Assembly: GCA_934047225.1 (NCBI GenBank)
Contig: OW204004.1
Coordinates: forward strand, 5,770,401-5,834,400
DNA: 64,000 nt
Origin: Ypsolopha sequella
Taxonomy: Eukaryota; Arthropoda; Insecta; Lepidoptera; Ypsolophidae
Reading direction: 5' to 3'
The position numbers and the translations under genes are program-made. Positions 11,107 through 23,267 of the stretch are shown piece after piece. A model generated the notes under the pieces. The model did not search any database. It was given only the letters and a program-made list of their open reading frames with translations, and was not told the origin of the DNA. Position 1 is the stretch's first letter; each line of letters opens with the position of its first letter.

Positions 11107-12470
11107 AATTTCAAAAGCTGTCGCACGTTGCAGCAAAATGAAGAATTCACATTTTAAGTATATGTCAACATTCCCTCAATTGATCCCCACAGTGTGGGGC
11201 CCGATGTCAAGTTAATCCGAACATCTTGACATTCACTGTCAACGCTAACTTTGACGTAGCTTTACTGTCAAACAAGAAAACACTTATTCCTTTAAAATAG
11301 AGGTTATTTTCGATTAAAAAAGATTGCCTAAGTGTCGGTAAACCATAATAATTGGACATAAGTGCGACGGGTTGCTCAAATTGATATAAATGTGATTAAT
11401 ATGGCTACTTTTATTTTTATTTGTTGTTCAATAAATTCATGGTCTGTTGTATTTTGTAATTGGACGTGTTGTTAACATTTTGTTCTTTTAGACATGATGA
11501 CGAGTTTTATTACTTTTTTGCTGTGAATTAACAAAATATATTTTAAATTTTAATCAATAAGCGGGATCTCAAATTCTGCGCGATTGTCGATGGCGAAATG
11601 TTCGAACAAAACTGAATGAATGAATGAGTGAATGAACACTCATTGAATTCATGAATGGTAATAAATTAATCGTTTCGGTAGTTCAAATGATTACCCGTCA
11701 CTTCAAAACAAATAAACCTTCTATCTAACTGTTTCTTTCAATCAATTAAACAATAAAAACTTACATGTATCATAATTATCTAAACATAATTACTACATCA
11801 TAGACTGGCCGTCTTTTGGACGGTATCATAAAGATATAAAAAAATACTCTAACCGGCGTGACGGACAGACAGATAACAACTTTCTCCATGTTTGTTTTTA
11901 TCAAGTTCAAAACCATTTAATTCCTAATTAAGTTATCAAATTCTTACACCCACGGTTTTCAAGTATCAAGAAAATATAAACATTTAAAAGATAAACCGTA
12001 GTAGAATAATCTGGTGGTCGCAGTTATTATAATAATTCGGTCTTTAAATTCCGTATCACCACAAAATACAGGTACGGAACTCTAAAAACATTGTGGTAAA
12101 TAACACCAATATATGTAGATGCCATAGTAACATTAAAGCGACAAAAAACAAGCCGCTAAATTGATAGCGCCTGAGATACATTCCGGCACCCTCTGATTAA
12201 TATACTCTAATTTTTATGATTTATTGTTTTACTTTAGAGTATGTAGAACAATCTGACCAAACTTGAAACTTGTCTGTATACCTATATAGATCTGAAGCAA
12301 ATAACGTTAAAAATGTTACTTTTTCGAGGTTTTTTGTATTATGTATGTTTTTTATATACGTTTAAAAAAAATATGAGGCCATAGCACGGATTTCATAGTA
12401 ACACCATGGACAAATGGTAACACGTATTTTGTGAAAATTTCAACTGCTACCTATTCGAGTATTGGCAAAC
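11107..12470. other. No gene seen
   Basis: AT-rich sequence. A short 'ggacggacagac'-type stretch near 11855-11875 resembles a dispersed lepidopteran repeat. Nothing else is supported. Confidence 0.5.
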
Positions 12471-12479
12471 ATCTGGGGG

Positions 12480-13175
12480 CACGATAGTGCCCCCCGCCAA
12501 GACGAGCCAAAGGAAGCGGGGCACTACGTCCCTTTTCTCGAAGCGTTTCGTCATATTTTCGAACCCTCATAGCTTCGGTCTAGATAATACTAGAGATATC
12601 AAATTCTCAAGGTAACATGTAGGAAGCAGTCTTATTAAACACGATAAGTTTCATTTGTCTAGCTTTTATACTTTGAATGTTATTAATACCTAAAATACGT
12701 CGATTTTGTCACTCACTCACTCACTCACTCACTGATGATCATCAAAAGTCTAGGGTACTTCCTGAAGTCCTGGAAAGCTTAAATTCGGTATGCAGGCTAG
12801 GACTAGCACACAAACAACAAGAAAATTAAGAAATCTGTAACTTTCACCCCCCAACCCCTCTTAAGGGGGGTCTGGTTCTGTATTAATTAAAAATTTAAAT
12901 TCCAAACTTCTTGAAGTCCTAGAAAGCTGAAATTTGGTATGCAGGCTAGGATTAGCACACAAAAAACAAGAAAATTAAGAAATCTGTAACTTTTAACCTC
13001 CAATTTCAATTCCAAACTTCCTGAAGTCCTAGAAAGCTGAAATTTTGTATGCAGGCTAGGACTATCACACAAACAACAAGAAAGTTAAGAAATCTCTAAC
13101 TTTCACCCTCCAACTCCTCTTAAGTATCTGGAATATTAAAAATATATACCCAACTTCCAAGTCCTAGAAATTTTA
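12480..13175. repeat. Dispersed element with three tandem units of about 110-145 bp
   Basis: After a GC-rich start (tgccccccgccaagacgagc) and a (CACT)n run at 12709-12734, the block cttcctgaagtcctagaaag ... caaacaacaagaaaattaag ... taactttcacc repeats at about 12758, 12903 and 13015. A remnant lies at 13148. The open frame across 12887-13072 is simply this repetition. Confidence 0.8.
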
Positions 13176-13634
13176 ATTTTATTATTTGCCGTGTTAGAGG
13201 CCATAGTAACAAACAGGTAGGTATTCTGTAAAATTAGTAATCCAGTAACTATCAGTGGCTATCTATAATGGCTGAAGCTCAAAGCGCGGAAAGACAAGTT
13301 TTTAATTCTTTCAGACTAATGTAGAAGGCACTACGTGTCGTTTACAGCACGATATAACTTTTCCCTACATGTTGAAATCGTTACTAATATTAGTTATACT
13401 CTTGATAGGTACTCTCTGGTAGCTGACTGATTTCTGTTCTATTATTGAAAGTGAAGTTTAGTTAGTTAGACATCGTCGTCAAAAACTAAGGTCCGGTTAC
13501 TTGTACGTGAATTGACAGCTAGAATTGCTCATGTTATTGCTTGCGCAGATAAATATTAACGAGTATACTACTGCAACTGTATTTTTGTGATGAGGACGGA
13601 GAAACTTATCATGATTCCGAGTCTTATTCTTGAG

Positions 13635-14184
13635 CTAAAGATAAAAATAAGTCAATAAGAGTTATAATTATTTTTAATAACGCTCTTAAACATGAACTTG
13701 CGCCTGAAAAAACAAAATTTGAAATAATTAATAGAGCATTCGTACACCGTGAGCAGTTTACGATCTGTATCGCGTATGCCATCACTATCCATAAAAGCCA
13801 AGGGCTAAGTTTAAATAATACTCTCATTGATATCGGGTCATCGACGTTTTCTTCTGGGCATACTTATGTAGCACTTTCGAGGGTGACTGGTTTGATAGGG
13901 GTTCACCTTATTAATATTGACTTTGCAACAGTCAGCCATAGTTGAATATAATCGCTTAATAACTAAGTACCACCCTGATCTATCGCTTATTGCAAATAAT
14001 AAGACAACAAGAAAAAGAAACAAAGATAGGGAGTGGGATATAAAAAAGTTATAGCACAGGCGCAAGAAATGCAGCCTGAAAAAATAAAAGAAGTAGAGCA
14101 TCTTACAAAAAGAAATGAAATCCCATCAAAAACATTTCATGTAAACTATCGCCAAGACACAAGCTCAAAACGCTTTTACTGTTA
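13635..14184 (+). pseudogene. Helitron Pif1-type helicase, C-terminal fragment
   Basis: The translation contains FEIINRAFVHREQFTICIAY, then AITIHKSQGLSL and SGHTYVALSRV, the late helicase motifs of Pif1/RecD-type superfamily 1B enzymes as found at the C-terminus of Helitron RepHel proteins. After one-base shifts near 13938 and 14050 it continues AIVEYNRLITKYHPDL and KIKEVEHLTKRNEIPSK to a stop at 14184. The Rep nuclease and early helicase motifs are absent. Helitrons move by rolling-circle replication; this copy is dead through frameshifts and 5' loss. Its last 21 or so codons lie inside the left arm of the adjoining palindrome. Confidence 0.85.
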
Positions 14185-14522
14185 AAAAGTTATCAGATCT
14201 CATGTAGAGCCAAGCCCTTAACTCTACAAGGCCTAACTCTACAAGCCCTAACTCTACAAATCCTACATCTTGATCAAAAAGTATGGCTTGGCCGTTTTAC
14301 GGTCGTCAAACAGACACTCCCATTTGTCATGCAATAGTGCCATGAAACGGCCAAGCCATACTTTATGATCAAGATGTAGGGTTTGTAGAGTTAGGGCTTG
14401 TAGAGTTAGGCCTTGTAGAGTTAAGGGCTTGGCTCTACATGAGATCTGATAACTTTTTAACAGTAAAAGCGTTTTGAGCTTGTGTCTTGGCGATAGTTTA
14501 CATGAAATGTTTTTGATGGGAT
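14120..14522. repeat. 403-bp near-perfect palindrome at the Helitron end
   Basis: The arms 14120-14297 and 14345-14522 (178 bp each) are reverse complements with only about two mismatches, around a 47-bp loop. Each arm carries the end of the Helitron helicase frame plus a triple repeat of the type ctctacaaggcctaa. So a Helitron 3' end has been duplicated head to head. The high arm identity, compared with the decayed helicase next to it, suggests a late inverted duplication or gene conversion. Confidence 0.95.
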
Positions 14523-15104
14523 ATAACAGACCGTCAGTTGTAAACAATACTTTCAAAAATACAAAATTCTCACGCTACCATGCATTTACATCTTAGAAAT
14601 ATGCAAATTAGTCCGAAACAACCAGGAATCCTACAAAACAAGGAAAAATTTAGATACTAAGTATTTAAATGCGTCCAAATAATAAACTGCTACTACCTTC
14701 AATGCGTCTCAAATTACAATCATCAAATACATAATGTGATGTCAATTTATGTATTCAATAAATTACCTAAAAGTTCAAAAAATACTATAACTACTGCCCA
14801 GTATGTACAATATTAAAAAGATCTATAAATTGCTAAATGTTACTACACCGTCCAAGAATATTTGGACGATAATAGTCTGTCATAAAATAGTTATACCTAT
14901 ATTAAACTTAACTAAGCATACAAAACTCATAAAATATATTTATAAAATTTCGAAATAAGCCGCCTTTTCTCACAATATCGCTGTGCCCAACAGGGTGCAT
15001 AATGATCTAAAATTTTCATGTAACATCTTTAATGTACATTATGCTTGCAATAAAAATATTGAGTATTGAGTATTACGGTTGAAGCCTTCAACTTGAAGCT
15101 GTAG

Positions 15105-15200
15105 CCCCTGTGACAGACGGACGGAAAGACAGACGGATAGACAGCGAAGGCTTAGTATAGGGTTCCGTTTGGCACCCTCCAGCTAGGGAACCCTAAAAGG
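15105..15200. repeat. Dispersed repeat, gacagacggacgg / agggttccgt type
   Basis: cctgtgacagacggacgg, then agacggatagacagcgaagg, tagtatagggttccgtt and ggaaccctaaaa. This is a familiar lepidopteran dispersed sequence. A related stretch is at 27346-27410. Confidence 0.5.
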
Positions 15201-16321
15201 CATTAAATGTATGTATGCTTTCAAAACTCTAATTTAAAATGCGATTGCCGTAAAATACGGTCGATAAGTCGAATAGATTTTTGTGGTTTCAGCTCGTACT
15301 TGACTGAATTTTTAATATTTTATACACTCCTAGGAGTAATAGTCATTTTTTTCAAAATAATGTCCCTGTTTTCTATTATTTCACTATACTTTTATTCCTA
15401 TTTATCATTGCCTATTCCATTATCTTTCTAACAAAAATAAAATAAAACGTTCTATCATAAATACAATATTTTCTACGAGCGAGCGGTTAAGCGGTTAACC
15501 AAAAGCACTGCGCTCGCGTCCCATACAAAGTTACACAGGCGGAGTATTTTTTCAAGATCAAAAAATTTTTTTTTCTATGTTTTTGTCGATATATTTAGAT
15601 CTAGTTTCACCTACTTTCAGATGTGCACTTGTACGAGGGACACACTGTATATGGAAAGATTTTGAGGTGGTCTATCTTACCGATTCATTATACTCAAAAT
15701 TCTTTTTACTTCCGGAATAAAATCAATCTATTGGCATTGTTAATTTAATAGACAATAATGAAAATAAATATGAAAAAAATAAAAGAATACATCTACAAGT
15801 AGTTTTTAACATATGGGTACACAACACATGCATTTGCATATTTTAATAAACTTACTTAACTTTTAATCAATAAAATAAAAATAAAAACTTTCGAGTTTTT
15901 GACGCACGCAGTCTCGTGTAACGTGCCCAACAAGTTATTAAAAGAAAAGTGACCGAGAAAACAATGTCGGTTTACTGATTGTTGTTGCAAACATAAAATA
16001 TTTAGTTTCCCGCCAAAATAAATAAAATTCCAAGGAAAACACGTAACGAAACACAAAATGTATTGTGACAAACCATGACTAGTTTCATAAACAGCTGAAG
16101 AATTTGTATACAAAATAATTCAAAATTAATATTTCTTCGGAAACATTTAGGTCAGTAGAATGACTTCTTGTTTTAGGTCAGTAAAGTAGTGTTTTAACCT
16201 TGACTTTTCAGTTCTTGTAACCGGACAATGTCTCTTTGTCATAATTAGTAGGTATTTAGATACGAGATGTTTATTTGAACATACGTTCTTATCACGTTAT
16301 TTTACGTGATATAGCCTGATA

Positions 16322-16590
16322 TTAGGTGGCTTTTATTGATATATCCAAATTCGTACTGGAGACTCGGCAAGTGGTCTCCTGAGTCCAAGGTTCATTGACC
16401 CTTTTTGCAAAATACGAAAAATATTATTTGTGCCCCTTTACTTGTCTAAGAATAGTCCTAAATCAATTAGTAGGGGAAGCCTAAATTTGACTTTGCGTTT
16501 TTCACAGAAACCTTTGAAACTTTGAACTTTGATACTGATCACTTACTAAGTCTCCAGTATGAATTTCTCTGTATAAAAAAAGTCGCCTTA
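16322..16590. mobile_element. Family A MITE, copy 3
   Basis: Starts taggtggctttt and ends agtcgcctta. Inner blocks ccaaattcgtactgg on the left and ctccagtatgaattt on the right are the same inverted pair as at 2566-2827, with actgatcactta also conserved. The arms are more diverged than in copy 1. No coding capacity. Confidence 0.75.
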
Positions 16591-16666
16591 TATAGGTACC
16601 AACGGAGTACCATCTAAGGAAGAAAGTTAACAAAATCGTATAGCAAAAATATTGAAATGAAAAGCT

Positions 16667-16826
16667 GCGGGTCTACCGCGTAATTCTGATTTTCATCAAC
16701 ATCAACTTGAGATTGAAATTTGACATGCCAAAAGAGATGGCATGTTAGGCGGGCGTCGTCGCACGCACGTCAAATTTCAATATCAAGTTGATGTTGATGA
16801 AAATCAGAATTACGCGGTAGACCCGC
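16667..16826 (+). mobile_element. Foldback MITE family C, copy 2
   Basis: A 160-bp element with 58-bp near-perfect inverted repeats, gcgggtctaccgcgtaattc at the left and the complement at the right. The core holds aaaagagatggcatgttagg and gcgggcgtcgtcgcacgcac. The copy at 9151-9311 has the same core in reverse. Confidence 0.9.
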
Positions 16827-16929
16827 TGGACGGAGAAATTTTTTTTTGCTCAATACAATAATATCGAAATAACTTGTTTCACGTACAGTGTACACGTATG
16901 TTTAGTATCGAAATTATTTTAGTGATTGT

Positions 16930-18340
16930 TTAGTTAGTTGGTAAGAAAAGAGGTCATCTTGTTGTAAATATTGAAATTTAATATTGTTTAAATAATATTT
17001 AGTACTTAGCTAACGTAACTAGAGCTAGTTGCACATAATATTGCGATTTATTTTGTAGTCTATAAAGTGTACTGACGCTAGCAGGACAGGCTACCTATGA
17101 GTGTTCTTAATTCGGTGTCATAGCCGTTAAAATCTTACGGAGCTTGTACTTTGTACACATTGTCTGTAACAAAAATTGTAATCTTGTAACTAGGTACTTC
17201 CAAAAAGAAACTACTAGTTTGATAAATTAGTATAATATTTTTCTATATTCCTAAAATACAAGAAAAAAAACAGTTTAAATAAATAAACAAATTAACTTTT
17301 TCGCCTTGAATCGGTCACTTACGCAGTCACGCACTGCTCGTGTCATCGCTTCCATTGAGATCGATCGTCGAAAAATTCGTAGATGTTATCCGAAAATACA
17401 TTTCATTTCACCCAAACCGATTTCTAAAACATTTTCAAAATGTAACGTTATCGCAGGTTATCGATATCTGACAACTCTTTGACAATCGGCATTGCCATTC
17501 TTGAGATATTTTGCGGCCAAGCAGACACCGAAGCTTCGGGTTCCTGTTTTTTAACTGTACCCTAGAAGCGGAAACGGATATTGTTTATAAACTAAAACAG
17601 TAATGTGTTGCGTTCTTCATTATCGATAAATTCTGTACGTTTAGTTTTTAGCTTATTTGCAATACTCCATTTGATTCTTAGATTTATCAAAATGTGCCTG
17701 ACTTCTGTTTTTCATGGCTATCAAAGGAGTTTTCACTGTTATTTTTAGGCTTTTCTTGAGAAATACCGTAGTGTATGAAATATCATAAACAACTAAACAG
17801 AGCAAGCGATGCTGTGCTATAAAGAAAGGATTATGATATGAGTCATCTATATATTTCTTACACTACAAACATAGTAGATTGCGCTTACGATGTGGTAGGT
17901 ATGCAAATTGGTTAAATCATTTATGGGATTTTAACTTTATTCTTGGATATTGACATAATCGAGGTTATATTAGCATAATCGTGTCATTTCTAGATCAAGA
18001 TCAACGATTTTTACGACAAAAATTATGTAATAAAATGCAAAAGGAATTTAATGTCAAGTTTGCTCAAAGCAAATGTAAATTAGGACAATTTTTAGCACCC
18101 AGACGCATGTTACATGTTGTCATTTTGATAATAAATATCAAGTTCCTAGTGTTGTGAAAAACTAAATTTACTAAATACGCTACAAACAACGATTTTTTTT
18201 TGTATCGCTTCCCCCGGGTATTCTTTTTTCTATGCCCTAACCTTACTCAATATATTAACAATTACGTGTATTATCTCTCCTAGCTACTATGATAAAAGAA
18301 CAATGACCTTTTAATTTAATTACTATTAAGATTATAAATG
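16930..18340. other. No gene seen
   Basis: AT-rich sequence without recognisable exons or transposon ends. Short open frames here have no protein-like composition. Confidence 0.5.
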
Positions 18341-19059
18341 TATGTTACCGGCCAAACTTGATTTTAGGACAAACTAGTTTTGCCTAGGCCAAACTAGTTC
18401 TGAAATCCTTTAGTGCAGAAGCTAGGTGGTAGGTTAAGTTAGATGTGGCGAATCGCGGAACGTAATGGAGCGCAAACACTGGTATTTTGAAAGTGACAAA
18501 AATATTCTAGTTAATTATCTCCAAGAGCGTACATAAAAGGTCACGTAGGTAAGAAACTATTTCAATTATTTCCATGGACCAAATATTTGTAAAACGAATT
18601 TTATAAAACAAGTAAATCAAGACATCGATTGACTATTTATCTAAGCAGTAATCTCTCATTCATGAAATAAATAACTTTTATTCGCAAATATCATTAACCT
18701 TTGCACTACTTATACGCTTAGTTTCGCGAGTTATCGATAAAGGTCTCTGACATAAAAGCGCGTCACTATAGCGCGGTGCAGACTCGAGATACGTACGTGC
18801 TGAGCGGCACGTCGACCACAAACACCTCGTGTGTGCGCGTCACTAGTTCACCGGCGAAATTGCGCGAAAATAATCCAACTTAGGCGAAAATGGCGCCGCA
18901 AATCGTAATTTCGTCTTTATCAACAACTCGGCAAATATAATTTGTTTGTATTTACGAAGGGGCAATGGTAACAATTTCATGTGTTCTTGCAATCTTCAAG
19001 AATAATGTTAATAATTCATCGCTAATAATGTAAATTACTATTGACGTGTAAATAATTTT

Positions 19060-19097
19060 ATTTATCAATAAATTGAGTTTGAGTTTGAGTTTGAGTT
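19060..19097 (+). repeat. (TTTGAG)n run at a retroposon-like 3' end
   Basis: caataaattgagtttgagtt continues with more gtttga units, giving about four repeats of six bases. Runs like this follow a polyadenylation-like aataaa in several insect LINE and SINE 3' ends. No coding trace precedes it. Confidence 0.55.
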
Positions 19098-19387
19098 TTT
19101 CAGCATTATCATCACACGCTCATATCTAAAGCATATATCTTTCGAGCGAATTTAACCTACTCATCTAGTATGGAGCAAATTCCGAAAACGCGACAAAAAT
19201 TCACCTGTATTTGCACCTTTTCTATGGAATGGAAATTCATCTGATTTTCAGTATATACGTTTTTGAAATTTCAGTGACTATAAATCCAGCCTTTATTTTT
19301 TTAAGGGCAGCCAGCAATATTATCATTGTAGAGTTTCACTTCAAATCTGTTAAGAGTCGATACTGTCTTTTTGTCTATAAACTACAC

Positions 19388-19482
19388 TAGCTTTTGTCTG
19401 CAGCTTCGCCCGCGCTGATTTAGTTTGCATTTATTCGAGATAAAAAAGTAGCCTATGTCACTCTCCGGCCCATAAACTATCT
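19388..19482 (+). repeat. Lepidopteran dispersed repeat fragment
   Basis: gcagcttcgcccgcgctgat and aaaaagtagcctatgtcact are a well-known dispersed sequence in moth and butterfly genomes. This is one of the reasons for placing the window in Lepidoptera. Recognition is from memory of the pattern. Confidence 0.6.
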
Positions 19483-20452
19483 CTATGCAACATATTACGT
19501 CAATGCGTTGCTCTGAATAGGGAGAGCGATAGGGACAGGGATAGGGATTTCAGCGTTAATTTGACAACCGCAATCGTTGAATGTAGTGTAATAGTGTAAA
19601 CGCATTACGATACGAAACGAAACGATGACGTCATGCGCAATAAAATTGCTTGCATTAGCAGGTACTGCTTCAACGCGATTCCTATGCTCTAGTAATAAAG
19701 AACATAATAGATGTATGACCTTATCTATATGGGTAGCTAGTAGTATGAATGGTGTATGTCAATGACCCGATTATACAATCATTGCAGTTGATTTAGTAGA
19801 TATTGCGAGCAGATGATACGAGTATCATTTTTCTGTCAATACTTCGTGTTTTTTTTTTGACATTTCATTTCATAAACATATCGATGGTGAAAAAATGAAT
19901 AAGTTCCCAGTTTTTTTTTCCGAAATTGGCGATAACAATAAGTCTCAATACGAGAACTAAAAAATACCAAAGATTGATTCACAAAAAGTATAAAATGTCC
20001 GAACTCTATGTTCAGAAACCATCGGTAATTGAGTAAAAGTAACGACAAACCGTGACCAAACGGTACGTCAACACAAATTAGTCTCGGCTCGGAACTGATT
20101 TGCACAACTCCAGTTGTCACGCTGCACGCACGAAAACTGAATCAATTTGATTTTAGAATCTGGCCGTGGCATTGATCAAGATCAAACTGTCCAAACCGGT
20201 CCTTTTGCCTCTTTCACACTTCACATGCCAAAATACGAATGGAGATACCGGGTGTAAGCAGACAGGTATCATAATCTGATTGCACAACATTCTCAAAGAA
20301 ACGTACCGGAACGAAACTGTCGTAGAAATTAAAAGTTATTGTACGTTTTCTTACTACTATTCAAAACCTACTATGAATTTCGTATGGGAAGATCAATTCT
20401 TTTTTTTCAAACTAGGTCAAACTAGTTTGTCCTAAAATCTGGTTTGACCGGG

Positions 20453-21172
20453 AACATATACATACAGTGTTAAAGAAAAGCGGTCGGAAGAAAAGCGGTC
20501 GGTGGGGAAAACTCGCATTTTTACTGCTTCGATTCCTGGCCGAAGCAAGCTACTTTACAAAAACGTATTTCCGTAATGAATGTAGTTAAATAAATTAGCA
20601 GAAATATACTATGCCCAGGTAGATCATGATATGCTCAATTCTGCAATGTGCCGACGACATACAAACGAAATCCAACGGACTTTTATTTCATAAGAATTTC
20701 AGACTCCAGGTTATTAAAGCCGATTCTGAAGGCTTTAATTTTAGTTATAGTGCTGTCAAAACTTTAAATTTTCTAAAGTAATTTAACTTCTGTTCAAAAC
20801 CTAAGGACTATATAACATATACATACAGTGTTAAAGAAAAGCGGTCGGAAGAAAAGCGGTCGGTGGGGAAAACTCGCATTTTTACTGCTTCGATTCCTGG
20901 CCGAAGCAAGCTACTTTACAAAAACGTATTTCCGTAATGAATGTAGTTAAATAAATTAGCAGAAATATACTATGCCCAGGTAGATCATGATATGCTCAAT
21001 TCTGCAATGTGCCGACGACATACAAACGAAATCCAACGGACTTTTATTTCATAAGAATTTCAGACTCCAGGTTATTAAAGCCGATTCTGAAGGCTTTAAT
21101 TTTAGTTATAGTGCTGTCAAAACTTTAAATTTTCTAAAGTAATTTAACTTCTGTTCAAAACCTAAGGACTAT
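20453..21172. repeat. Tandem duplication, two 359-bp copies at 361-bp spacing
   Basis: Copies at 20453-20811 and 20814-21172 appear identical, from aacatatacatacagtgtta to cctaaggactat. Each begins with a doubled agaaaagcggtcgg motif. The first copy starts exactly at the right end of the 2.1-kb element. Near the end, aagccgattctgaaggcttt is matched in reverse at 21190-21240, so the second copy also borders an inverted repeat. Identity this high means a very recent event or an assembly artefact. Confidence 0.9.
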
Positions 21173-21249
21173 TTTGCAATGAAGAAAATGTAGTGTTGAC
21201 AGCACTAAAACTACAATTAAAGGCTTCAGAAACGGCTTTCATCTAACTT

Positions 21250-22509
21250 CACTGTCTTCAAAATTATTGAAGTAAGTACTGTTCAATAGTGTAATTGTTT
21301 TGTTTATAAGTAATAGGTAGTTATAGTTGTCTCTCTTATATTCCCTTAAAATACCACATTATTTAATGTTACTTTTATCATTTTGAATATTTATTTTAAA
21401 AACTCACTTTGCCATATTTTAAACATTCACTATTCTGAGCGATATCAGCCTATTAATTGGGCAAAATTATGGCCTATAAGGTCAGAAGTGGGCATGAATA
21501 TAACACATTTGTCACTCAAATGATCGACCACAAGAAGTTCTGACCTTTAAAATAGTAATGGAGCTGTTTAAAAAGTTGCTGTCAAAATTTCAACTAGTTT
21601 ATTACACGAGCAACGGTTTAATTTATTCTTTCAGTAGCATTTGCCTTTTTTTTTTGTTGAATTGTTATTGGATTGGCAATTGGAATTTTATTGGTGTCAG
21701 TATTTTTAGTATACAGTAGATCTCTCATCATCGTTTTAAGAATACTGCCTCTTTGTAATGTTTATTATTGACATGCAGTTGCCACATAGATACCATAATC
21801 TTATTGTTCCAATACATATCAGTGAGTTGCCACAAAGGCCACAATACAATGCAACCACTTTAAATTCAGCAGATAAATGTGTAGTATCGGCAAATTTTTC
21901 AAAACCAAGTTCACCGAATTTAAAATTTTACTGATATAATGATTTTATTGCATTGCAATTATGAATAACAACTCAATTTCCATCATGTGTAACAAAGGCA
22001 TATTTGTTTAGGTCTTTAAAATTTTAAGTGGTTAATGTTTTTGTTTCTAGAAAATTAAAAGGTTGTATATCATCAACTGGCCCGGGTGCCATATCTTCAA
22101 AGACACGGTGGCCCAAACCGGCCCCAGTTTTGACAGCTACACAACTTTCACCGTAATTATTATTATTAGTCTCCCATCTATCGCTGCTTATCTTTGTACT
22201 TCTGAATAATTTCATTAGCTGGCAACATTCTTGACATTATTTTTATAGACGCCATAGATTATGAATCTCTGAATTGATGGCCGTAGGGAGCTGTGTTGTA
22301 AGAAACTTGTCCTTTATTGACTGCCGTGAATATAATATCATGAACATTATTGGAAGAAATGGAAAGTTTTATGGGGCTTGTGAATAGGTGTTTTGTCAGA
22401 GTGATTGTAATGAATGATATTAAAATAATTGATTCGGAAATTGTTACAATACTTATGATTAATGAATTGTTTTTTTCTTTCGATATACTTTTTTCGTATC
22501 TAGTTCTTC
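21250..22509. other. No gene seen
   Basis: AT-rich sequence with no supported feature. Near 22500 it runs into the 3' end of a LINE lying on the - strand. Confidence 0.5.
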
Positions 22510-23248
22510 TTCTTCTTCTTGGGGGTGTCATATCCTAGCGGATGTCGGCGACCACCACACGAAACTCTTCTCTATTCTGTGCCAGTCTGCAGAGACTGGC
22601 AGCATCTTTTATGTTAGTCCAAGTTTTTACGTTATCACTCCATGTCATCCGCCTTCTCCCCCTTCCCCGTTTTCCGTCCATTTTCCCTTCTAAAATGTTC
22701 TTCAACATGTTATACTTTTCATGTCGATAAATGTGACCAAAATATGCTGTTTTTCGTCTCTTAATTGTTTTTAATACTTCAAGCCTTTTATTAAATCTGT
22801 TAAGCACTTCTTCATTTGTTATTCTATCTCTCCATGAAATCTTTAACATGCGTCTATAGAGCCACATTTCAAAAGAATTCAATTTTGATTCAATGTTTTT
22901 ATTTAAAGTCCATCCCTCGGCACCATACATAAGTACTGACAATACGTAGCATTTGACCAGTCTCCATCTTAGTTTAAGTTTAATATCTTTGTTAGTGAAG
23001 AGTTTATTCATTTTCATGAAGGTACTTCTGGCGATTTCAATTCTGATACGGATCTCCCTTTCTGGATCCCACTTTTCATTCAGCCAGCTTCCTAGGTATC
23101 TATATTGTTTAACCCTTTCTATTAATTTGTCTTTAATTGTGAGCTTACTAGAGTATGTCATTGTACTCGAATCTACCGCATTCTTGTTGATATAAATTTG
23201 ATATATATTGGTTACTTTTATATGTGAAACTAGTGCATCCTTCACTTA
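22505..23248 (-). pseudogene. LINE reverse-transcriptase C-terminus, 5'-truncated
   Basis: An uninterrupted 236-codon frame on the - strand ends at 22535. It reads VKQYRYLGSWLNEKWDPERE, YVLSVLMYGAEGWTL, LNSFEMWLYRRMLKISW, KTAYFGHIYRHEKY, then RGRGRRRMTWSDNV. This is the standard thumb and C-terminal region of insect non-LTR retrotransposon polyproteins. The catalytic palm and endonuclease are absent; an in-frame stop lies just upstream at 23246-23248. The stop codon is followed by a short 3' tail with (AAG)n at 22506-22525. The long open frame suggests a fairly young insertion. Clade not assigned. Confidence 0.9.
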
Positions 23249-23267
23249 TCCTTGTGTTTTTTACGTT

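Larger units (their letters stand above)
18341..20459. mobile_element. 2.1-kb interval bounded by about 45-bp inverted repeats
   Basis: The left end, tatgttaccggccaaacttg then attttaggacaaactag, is matched in reverse complement at 20404-20459 (aaactagtttgtcctaaaat, then ggtttgaccgggaacata). Ends of this length are not likely to be chance and suggest a long non-autonomous DNA transposon with TA flanks. It has no transposase frame. Inside are a GC-rich patch (18720-18920), a (TTGAG)n tail at 19075-19097, and a lepidopteran dispersed repeat at 19388-19482. It has therefore either captured sequence or collected insertions. Confidence 0.6.

Noticed and set aside
13838..14556. - strand open frames over the Helitron and palindrome
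   Set aside because: They are shadows of the Helitron helicase and of the palindrome arms.
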